From NCBI GenBank assembly GCA_027946365.1, contig JAPEUQ010000004.1, forward strand, positions 2,294,001 through 2,358,000: a stretch of 64,000 nt of DNA, in the 5' to 3' direction. A program made the translations under genes and the position numbers. Positions 56,201-64,000 of this stretch are shown here, one piece after another. The notes beneath the pieces were generated by a model that searched no databases, was not told the DNA's origin, and worked only from the letters and a program-made list of their open reading frames with translations. This stretch comes from Kalmusia sp. IMI 367209 (Eukaryota > Ascomycota > Dothideomycetes > Pleosporales > Didymosphaeriaceae). Within the stretch, counting starts at the first letter, position 1. Each line of letters begins with the position of its first letter.

Positions 56201-57550
56201 TTGTAACTCACGAAGTGAACACGAAACAAGAACCGCTCAACTTCGCATACATGACCGAGCCTGATCAAGCTCCATCCATGGTAGTTCGACTCCGGGAGGA
56301 GATGTCAGACAAACGGGTCAAAATTTGTACCATGCGCATGGTGTTCAGCGACAGCAAGGATCGAAATCATATTTTTGGATTGCTCACATCTATGAACACA
56401 GGTGAAGAAGAGAAGATATTTGCCCAAGTTCCACTGAAGGCTTACAACATCGAGAGCGCGGATCCTGCGGAAGGATTCAGTCAAAGCGGGAGCAACGTAC
56501 TCGACAAATTGCAATGGCTGGAGGCGAAAACGATGAACCAAAATCCTGATATCGTCGGCTTGGAGTCTGCTCCCACTGTGATGAGTGAGAGCTTGCGGAT
56601 CTTATGCAGACACAGTGCTGGCGTCTTTTCAGATCGAATGAACCTTGGTAAGCGCTTGATTCATAACCCATTCACATTCATCGCTAATAAAGTTAGGCCC
56701 CGGAGAGCTGCTTGTTCGCCTGCCAACCTCTGGAACTCCCGAACTTACCTTTCTCCGAAACCCGCAACAGGACATGGCCATTGCCATCGATGCGTCACGA
56801 TCAGAAAAGGATATACCAGACGCACTAGCCGATCTGCTCAGAACTCTTACGAATGCTTCCACTATACGGAGGTTGACGTTCAACTCATACCAGGACTTAC
56901 ATTCGTTTCAGCTCGCCGTTACCGGTTTTTCGGTTAGATTTGACGGGTAAGACCCCCTTTGCTGTTGTGTTGTGGTTTCTCAATTATCATCATTGATGTC
57001 TTTTTGAACATGAACGCTAATCTAACTAGAATTGCTTCGACATTCTCTATCGCTCGTCGCCGCATGGTCGTACCAATCTACAAACAATGGACCGCCAGCA
57101 CCATTCGCATCCAGATTGTCGAACAAGATAACATCGTACAATTACTTGCATTCTTCGAAGAATTTTCGCATGCAGACGCCATGAATTTCCAGTTGAAGCC
57201 ACAGGACGAATTCCAGAAATCTGACAAGAGCGGGAAGTCTTCGGTACGGCTCGTAGATTGCAAGTTTGCTCTACCTGTTGAAGAAAGGAAGGGTGAAGGC
57301 AAGATGGGCAAGGAAGAGGGTAGGTTGACCGGCTGGGCTGGGATGAAGAGAAGATTCGTCTGCCTAGATCAAATCGAATATCCGGGTGAGCACGATGATA
57401 TTGTGATTACCTTTGATAGTCCGGAGAGTAAGTGCAAACCTACCTTTCATGTCGAAGCAGACTAACCCATTTTTAGCGCGAGACAAGTTCGCCGAGGCAC
57501 TCCCATCGGCAACGGTTTCACGTAAATTCACGGTTCGAAGGAAAATCTAG
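53212..57550 (+). CDS. Large conserved fungal protein of unknown function, five exons
   Basis: Exons 53212-53339, 53424-56647, 56697-56946, 57030-57427 and 57477-57550 give 1357 residues, phase-consistent throughout. The N-terminus is MVDAFKGRWKAKLFAKEHGA. Residues up to about 560 are Pro/Ser-rich and probably disordered (many PP runs, e.g. PPAPPPHREMPPQSAPPPG). After this comes a helical region (FNDFGERVEHMRGVFQLMAQ) and then a long beta-rich part (SVVVSVLRPRENFNVKLAIS, KASGFSLQLRHGFVLNVNLT) recalling tandem PH-like folds, though that is inference. The C-terminal exons end in FTVRRKI. Orthologues are, from memory, widespread in filamentous ascomycetes without a named role. Reading only the long second exon would give a false C-terminus at 56937. 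Confidence 0.9.
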
Positions 57551-58368
57551 GTTCAGATCATCCTTGAGCACTACTGCTGATACTGATACTGAACCCGCGG
57601 TATGGTCGTTACAGGAAACTACCAGTCTCCTTTGTCCGAACGCCATGCATGAACCTTCCCCAAGACCCATTTATCTGCCAAGAATGGCTTGGTTCTTTCT
57701 TTTTTGTCATTTGAATTTCTCTACCACACCTAGCTTTCAGATCTTTAGCATAGCATTAGCACGGAGCGGGACTACTTCTTTCCAGGGAAGGATGGAAGAT
57801 ACCACAGCGGTGTTTTTCGGCGCTTGATGTTTGCAGAATTAAATTGGGGCATGCACGAAGGAATATATGTTGGAATTGCAGTATGTATTTCGCCAATCAG
57901 AATTCAGGTTGGTTTGTATGAGAACGATATCGAATGCTTGGCGCGGAGCTTGAGATACCTAGGTACAAGACTTATGATATGAAGCTCACTGTTATATTGT
58001 TGCGTCATCTGCATTGTGTGGATGCAATCATGGCACCTTCCCAAATAGCCACTACCACACCCACAAGACTAACCCGCCAAGGTACGCTAGCCTCGCCATG
58101 CAGACGCGCATCGTACCAGGCCAGCCATACATCATACAGTCGCTCTTCTGCGTCGCCTAGATTAGACCGATCGAGAGGGTGGATGTGAGGACGTACCTCG
58201 TACGCAATACGAAGACCTTCTATATCTAGGGCTCGGCGAGAGCGAATACTCTGCAACAAAGCATGACGCCCGACATTCAAACATATAACTATATGTAACA
58301 TGCTATCTTTATCAGATGGACCACGAAAACAGACGCCGTGCCCGACGAAGTTTCGAGTATTGGGCAGT
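57551..58368. other. Intergenic region
   Basis: About 820 bp holding the 3' end of the large gene and the protease promoter; no gene was recognised. Confidence 0.5.
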
Positions 58369-59866
58369 ATGCGAATTACACTTCTTTTCCTCGCCTTCCT
58401 GCTTGGCGCTCACAGCCTTGCGCCGATTGTTAGCAGCCAGGAAGCGATTAAGGACAGCTATGTTGTCGTTTTGAAAAAGAGCGTCAGAATAGGAGGGTTA
58501 GCCTCACACATGCAGAGGGCGAATCTTGTGCTGGGCCCAAAGGCAGCGGACAGCGTGAAGACTTTCGACATCGCCGGGCTTCAAGGGTACACCGTAAAAG
58601 CAACGGTAGAAACTATCAACACGTTAGCGGAAAGCGATGAGGTAAGATACATTGCCCAATTTCATTCGTTCCCTTTGTCTGGATCTGTAGAGACAAGGGC
58701 AAGATTTAATGCGTGCGTAGATCGCATACATCGAACCCGACCAGATATTCACCGTTGCTTCCCCCGCCCCGAAACCTGTCCGTGAGCGCCAGGTCATTCG
58801 AGCCGTTCAAGCAAACGCACCTTGGGGCCTCGCGCGCATCTCACACCGCGCGAAAGGAGCGACCGACTATGTCTATAATCCTACGGCCGATACGTATATC
58901 TATGTGATGGACACCGGGGTTAAGATTTCGCATACGAAATTTGAGGGTAGGGCTATCTACGGGTTTAATGCTGTGGGTGGGACGAACGACGATGAAAATG
59001 GGCACGGGACGCATGTAGCTGGTACGGCGAGTAGCCAGACATATGGCGTCGTGCGGTTCTCGCAGGTTATCAGTGTAAAAGTTCTCGGTGGGGATGGATC
59101 GGGAACGAGTATGGTTTTTTTTCTCCCACATCTTTGCGTCTTCCCAAGTTCTTCGCCTCAGTCCCAATCAGACTTCCGCCTTTTCACACCTCCTATCCTT
59201 CAAGATGAGTCTTCATAACTGACATAGCTTCCCAGCCTCGGGCCTCATCTCCGGCATAAATTGGGCCGTGCAAGACATCCAGTCCAAAAGCCGCATAGGC
59301 AAAGCAACAGCCTTACTAGCCTTAGGCGGCGCATACAGTGCCGCACTCAATAATGCCGTCAAAGCTGCGTCCGACGCAGGGCTATTCTTCGCCACTGCAG
59401 CAGGCAGCTCGAACACGGATAACAGCGGGTCGTCGCCCGGCTCAGAGCCGTCTGCTTGCACGGTCGGTGGAACGGATATCAACGATGCGAGGCTGTCGTC
59501 TTCGAATTACGGTCCTGGAAGTACGTATCTCCGTTCTCTTTCCCCTTTCTTCTCCCTTCTCTCATATCCCATCTTCGCGAAACTTCGAGCATCTGATCCG
59601 TAGCTTACATAGTTGATATCTGGGCGCCTGGCGGGCAGATCCTAAGTCTGTGGATCACGTCCAACACGGCCGTTGCCACGATCTCGGGCACTTCGAGTGC
59701 GGCGGCGCATATTGCGGGCCTGGGGGTGTATTTCCTTGCACTGGAGGGGCCGAGGGGTGCGGTGGCATTGTGTGAGAGGCTGAGGGAGGTGGCGACGAAG
59801 AACGCCTTGACGGGGATCCCGACGGGGACGTCAAACTTGCTAGCGTATAATCTGAGCGGGCTTTAG
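58369..59866 (+). CDS. Proteinase K-like (S8) protein with altered oxyanion site, four exons
   Basis: Exons 58369-58641, 58721-59108, 59236-59520 and 59613-59866 give 399 residues. The start MRITLLFLAFLLGAHSLAP is a signal peptide; an upstream ATG at 58300 would mask it. An I9 inhibitor propeptide (YVVVLKKSVR ... YIEPDQIFT) precedes the subtilase domain. The triad is present: Asp155 (YVMDTGV), His186 (GHGTHVAG) and Ser343 (GTSSAAAHIAG). The oxyanion Asn that follows AAG in proteinase K is Ser278 here (TAAGSSNTD), and the SLGG substrate loop reads ALGG. Exon 3 is set after TTCCCAG because this keeps phase and restores GSGTTSGLISGINW. Activity may be reduced or changed. Confidence 0.85.
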
Positions 59867-60654
59867 GCGAAGGTTTGGGGGAGGGTGCTCACAAGCAATT
59901 GGAGGATAAGAGAATTTGAAGACGGTCTGGGTGCGTGCTGTGGAGCCTGAGATGACTTCATCCACGATGAGTCTTCACGCTGTTGCCATAGCACCATAGC
60001 AGGTCTTGCTTGATGGGCTCTGAAACGTCCCTCTCGCTGTTAGCGGTCGTATCCCTTAGTCGTAATTACGCGTGATGACTACAGTTAGAGCATCCGCAGC
60101 TTCAATCCAGAAAATGCCCCCGCTTTTTGACCTTAAATAGATGCAACATTTCCGCTCGCTCGTACATTTCGAAGTGGTGGAAAAGTCTATGGTTCTGATA
60201 ACCTGCATGTCACTAGTCTAGCGATAAGCTTTCTTGAGGCAAACCAGGTACCGGGTATCTGGATAATCTTTCATGAGGCCTGCACGAAGCCGATCAGGAT
60301 TTACACTTGGCTGATCAGCGATGAGTCGTACTAATTGAGAAGCGTACTGAGCTTGCCTTGCTACGCCTCCCCCGCCTATGTCTCGCTCAGGACCAATGTC
60401 TCAATTGAAAGGTAGCGGACGAATATACGGGCAAGTTATCTCAGTCGAAAGTTGGAATAGGAGCAGGTACTCTACAGGCTATGTTGCAAGCTTTCGTCCC
60501 TCGTTTTCTAAGGATGTGTGATCCACATATAGATTCCTATACGGACTATTAATTATCCAAAGCCTGTAGAAAGGCCAATGTGAGGGGAGCATTATCAAGT
60601 GCCACCACTTACTTCTACATATTAGGAATCCTGCCTAATAATAAAACACCGTCT
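59867..60654. other. Intergenic region
   Basis: About 790 bp beyond the protease gene. I see nothing but short unrelated frames. Confidence 0.5.
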
Positions 60655-60900
60655 GATCTCCTTATAAAAAAAAACCACACCAAAAAAAAAAAGCAAAAAC
60701 TAATCCCTTGCGGGACTAGAAACCCTCTCATCCTAATTTCTTAGGGAGAGAATTTTTTGGTTGAGGGATTTTTTGTAGGAGCAGCTTGACTTCTCGCTCC
60801 GACCCTTGGAATCGAACTCGTGGTCCTCGTTTCGTTCAGCTGATGTCAGTCAAGGTTTTAGGCCAATTCTGAACTCCACTCTACGAGTTGATATAGACTA
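60655..60900 (-). mobile_element. Possible tRNA-derived SINE
   Basis: On the minus strand, an A-box-like TCGTAGAGTGG (complement of 60876-60886) is followed about 60 bp later by a B-box-like AGTTCGATTCCA (complement of 60807-60818). Next come two short hairpins (around 60699-60718 and 60730-60750) and a T-rich end including an A11 run on the plus strand. Pol III internal promoter boxes plus a homopolymer tail are the layout of fungal SINEs. The A box matches imperfectly and no target-site duplication was found, so this is tentative. A cloverleaf cannot be drawn, so it is not a tRNA gene. Confidence 0.35.
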
Positions 60901-61930
60901 CAATTTGAGCCTGATAATATATATAGTTGTAGGACAATTAGGTTTCAATAGTATATGGCGGGTGTGGACAGCGAGGCGCGCGGGTGAGTGAGTGGGCGGG
61001 GTAATTTCGAATTTGAGTTGAGCGGGAGTGTGCGTTTGCTAAACGATAGCGAGGACGCATTTCAGTCGTCCGAAGGGGCTTTGGATGGTGCGGGGTTTTG
61101 ACTGTCGTGGTGCTGCGTTGTTGCCTGGGTGTCTTGCGTTTGCACTTGAGCGTTACGCACGAACACCAAACTTTCCGCTGCTCTATTCCATAGCTGCATA
61201 CAGCGTGTAAACTACTATTGAAGGTGATTTCTTGCATCTACAAGCATGCCTGAAACAGTGGTTCGGTGGGCATTGGGCAAAGCATCGAGTAGTTTGGCTC
61301 CAATTTGCTACAAAGACCAGAGTCGAATACCTCCAACACATCTACAAGTACAACTATTGACTATATAAGAGACCATTCAAGATGAAGAATTGCATTAAAC
61401 AGGAAGGTAGCCAGGAGCTTCTTCTGAATGAATCCAAAAATATGTGCTCCTCTCACCTTGAAGTAGCTCCGCCTGAACGTACTCTATATACGTACCTATC
61501 CTGAAGGATTCTCTCGAGCTATGTGTTTGGTGAGTGAGTAGTCACAGGGGATCAAATTGCCATGCAGCGTATTATAGACAAGCAACATGAGGGACAGGCG
61601 AATACATTCATGGTTGCTTTCTAGTCTATCTTATGTCACTTCGCCAGTTTTATACGGACATGTATCGAAGAGTGTACAACTTTGCTGCTATCTTATTTGC
61701 AGAGAAGTATAGATGAGTTAAAAAGACTTGTAGGAGGCTTTCTCATCCCTAGAGACATGGTTGAAGTGATGGTGAGTGAGGTTGTCGGGCAACTTTGTCC
61801 TGCCATGTATGTCTCCCAAGAACACAATGCTTTCAGTCCTCGTTCAAACAAGCAAACGCTGCACAGAATTCACAAAGAGCCGAAGAGTCTATTCCTGACA
61901 AAGGCATCTACTTCCCAGCCATACGCACTC
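60901..61930. other. Intergenic region
   Basis: About 1 kb without a recognised gene between the SINE-like segment and the Rid-family gene. Confidence 0.45.
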
Positions 61931-62395
61931 TTACTTCGGATCATGAGCAACCACCTCAATCTCGACCCTCATGTCGTCCTCCCCCAGCCGCTGCACCCCC
62001 ACACAGGTCCAAATCGGCCTATGCCCCGGCATCCACTTCTCGAACCCCTTTACCATGGCCCCAAGCGCCTCGTTGTTCAACGGCACGTGATAACTATTCA
62101 CCCTGAAGACCTGCTCCCAGCCCTTGCCGCCCGCATCCCGCAAGCACAGGTCGACGTTGGCAAAGGCCTGCTCGATCTGTGCCTTGATCTCGGTATTGAA
62201 TTCACCCGTTTGCGGATCCCAGCCGCCTGTAAGAAGGTGAGTGGGTGTGATGGGCGGAGACAGGAGAGAAAAGAGGGAGTTACCTTGTCCGGAGCACTCG
62301 ATGCGGTCGCCTACTCGTACGGCTTGTTGGTAACGATACTGCTCGAGGTTGCGCTCGCCGACGCCTTTGTACGCATAGTATTGTAGGTGTGACAT
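61931..62395 (-). CDS. Rid/YjgF/UK114-family protein, two exons
   Basis: Exons 62395-62284 and 62226-61931 give 135 residues across a 57 bp intron. The start MSHLQYYAYKGVGERNLEQY is preferred over an upstream Met in the same frame because it gives the usual family length. Visible family features are GWDPQTGEF, the helix IKAQIEQAFANVDLCLRDAG, VFRVNSYHV and the C-terminal MRVEIEVVAH. RidA enzymes deaminate reactive enamines/imines from amino-acid metabolism using an Arg just before the segment aligned with TCVGV. Here the sequence is RPIWTCVGV, with Trp110 in that place, as in Rid subfamilies that lack the Arg. Enzyme activity is therefore uncertain, but family membership is clear. Confidence 0.88.
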   Translation of the reverse strand: MSHLQYYAYKGVGERNLEQYRYQQAVRVGDRIECSGQGNSLFSLLSPPITPTHLLTGGWDPQTGEFNTEIKAQIEQAFANVDLCLRDAGGKGWEQVFRVNSYHVPLNNEALGAMVKGFEKWMPGHRPIWTCVGVQRLGEDDMRVEIEVVAHDPK

Positions 62396-62980
62396 TTTGC
62401 TCTCAGCTAGAGGACTCGGGGATGTTGAGTGAGGATGTGACGTGGTTTTCAAGGGAAAAGAACGCGCTTATAAATCGGGTTGAGCGCGTTTTTCTCACGC
62501 CTCATTTGTAATATTCTGCTCTCAACATTGTCAACAGTGGAATTTAGTTCGAATATATTGCTGCAACTTGATGTCATTGCTTTGAAATCTATAGATGGAT
62601 CGTTGTGTGTCTTGGTATGTGTTTATTTTATTTTTCCTCGACTGGGTTGGAGGCAAGTTGTGTGAGAATGAAATATGATGTAGCTCTTCATCGGCTCTCT
62701 GGCCTCTGACAGTGTGGTACAATGACGCTGGTACAACCAGCTTTTGCCTTGATGTAGGCGGAGACTACAACTTGTGTTCTATTCGGACCGACTGGTAACT
62801 ACCATCGACTACCCCGCAAATTGCGTAAAAGTCGTTTCCCACCTTGTACCAATGACCAAGCATAGGATCTCGACGCTGCCGCTAGGCTCTGTGACGATCT
62901 CGAGCTTTTGGTGAGCAGTAGGCCTCACTTGTGATATTCATTGTCATCACAACTGTTTTACGCATCTGTGGTCCGAATTA
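62396..62980. other. Intergenic region
   Basis: About 585 bp upstream of the Rid-family gene; no gene motif. Confidence 0.5.
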
Positions 62981-62989
62981 GTGGTCCCA

Positions 62990-63235
62990 ATGAACGCCAA
63001 CATCGCAAACAGCAATCCCACCGAGGGACTTCGCGCTTCTCAAACCAATGACGTCGAATTCGATAAATTTACCATCCCAAAAGATGCTCCCTCTCACCCC
63101 ACCCCGTCGCGCACGCCGAAAGCGCGTCCACAACGCGTCCTCCAAAGCGCCGCCATAGCCGGACCGACAACCGGTGCATCTTCTCGCCCTCCGACCTCAT
63201 CTCGCTTGTCGCGTCCGAGCATATGCCGCTTGTGA
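62990..63235 (+). CDS. Uncertain small Pro/Ser-rich frame
   Basis: A frame of 81 codons from ATG at 62990 (MNANIANSNPTEGLRASQTN), with an alternative ATG at 62981. It is acidic at first, then Pro/Ser/Arg-rich, and ends RPSICRL. Composition is plausible for a disordered protein, but there is no motif, splice or promoter support, so it may be chance. Confidence 0.25.
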   Translation: MNANIANSNPTEGLRASQTNDVEFDKFTIPKDAPSHPTPSRTPKARPQRVLQSAAIAGPTTGASSRPPTSSRLSRPSICRL

Positions 63236-64000
63236 TATGAAAATCATGCGCGCATGGGAGTCAAAGCCGAGCTGAAGCATCATGCGCGTGGGGCGCTGAA
63301 GTCTGACGTGGGCATGAGGATGGATCGTGACGCCAAAAGCGGTGTTGCGGCAGCGGTGCTAGTTGGGGTGTCAACGATGAGTCGTGTAGTGCGGCGCTGA
63401 CGTGCCCGGCGTGGGATGGCACGCGAGTCATGAGTACGCGAGCGAAGGCGCGGTAGAGGTACCTGCTAGGGCCGGCGCTGCATGCGTTGGGCGAGAAGGG
63501 CACGTAAACCCGTCCAGGAACTACCCGTTAAACGTCAAGACACAGAAGCGGACCTCTCGCGCGTCCCCAACACGCAAGCGACTCATAGCTTTCCACTCGC
63601 CATGGCCGGCACCGCGCCCACGGACCACCCGCTCAGATCTATCACAGATCACATCAGCCCTGTGCATCTCGTATGTCATCTACCGACCCACGACCTCCCA
63701 TGACCTTAGGAATTCATGCAGAGTTACCAGGTATCTGCTCGCCCTGGCCTAGCAACCCAGCGATCTGGCTTGGGACTCGTCTCCCCTGGCGTGATTTCCA
63801 CAACGCATAAACATCATCTCGCAAGCGCATGCGCGTAAAATGATTCTCACTGGATGGCGAGCACAAGGCCTGCAAAGCATGCAGTCGGGAGATATGACAA
63901 ATTCCGAGTGTGTGGGTTCGGCATTGAGCGGAGGGTATCCGTATTTGTGTAGAGGCTCAACATGTGTCCAAGTTGGCATGCATGGTAGACAAAGGACCGA
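63236..64000. other. Window end, nothing recognised
   Basis: About 765 bp with short antisense frames only; I see no gene, tRNA or repeat. Confidence 0.45.

Noticed and set aside
58300..58368. Upstream ATG extending the protease by 23 residues
   Set aside because: It would place a polar stretch before the hydrophobic signal peptide; the internal ATG at 58369 fits better.
60801..60850. Possible intact tRNA gene on the minus strand
   Set aside because: Only the B-box-like part fits; no cloverleaf or anticodon arm can be drawn, so a SINE-like remnant is preferred.

Overview
The window is nuclear DNA of a filamentous ascomycete (Pezizomycotina). Genes are split by short GT-AG introns, mostly 48-105 bp, often with CTAAC/CTGAC-like branch points just before the acceptor. 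The families present fit this: a Zn2Cys6 regulator, a Crh-type GH16 enzyme, OCH1, a Woronin-sorting-complex-like Mpv17 protein, small secreted cysteine-rich proteins and an F-box family typical of Dothideomycetes. The class-level assignment is inference. Gene models below were joined by hand from splice signals and reading phase; no alignment or search was run.

Layout. 0-4 kb: a small basic protein (-) and a divergent eight-exon Hsp70-like ATPase (+). 6-10.7 kb: three secreted proteins, namely a double-psi-barrel-like protein (+), a 72-residue precursor ending in a dense cysteine cluster (+) and a But2-like protein (-). 11-21.5 kb: mostly gene-poor, with a Gln/His-rich protein (-), an OCH1-type mannosyltransferase (-) and a block of microsatellites. 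21.5-24.2 kb: a conserved leucine-rich-like protein (-), divergent from ribosomal protein eS30 (+). 25.2-26.5 kb: an F-box pseudogene whose reading frame is broken only by stop codons, a pattern suggesting repeat-induced point mutation. 28.3-34.8 kb: a Cys-motif protein (-), the Mpv17/WSC-like membrane protein (+) and a SprT-like/BTB-like fusion (+). 35.6-40 kb: a Zn2Cys6 factor (+) facing a GPI-anchored GH16 transglycosylase (-). 41.9-46.4 kb: a possible small membrane protein, a protein kinase and a secreted cysteine-rich protein (all -). 47-57.6 kb: two very large, divergent, uncharacterised proteins. 58.3-62.4 kb: an altered proteinase K-like protease (+), a possible tRNA-derived SINE and a Rid/YjgF-family protein (-).

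The genes do not form an operon-like or obvious metabolic cluster. Recurring themes are the cell surface and secretory pathway (OCH1, GH16/Crh, five secreted proteins, one secreted protease) and several enzyme folds with changed catalytic residues: SprT-like Glu to His, S8 oxyanion Asn to Ser, and a Rid protein with Trp at the usual Arg position. No CRISPR array, rRNA, confident tRNA or intact transposase was seen.
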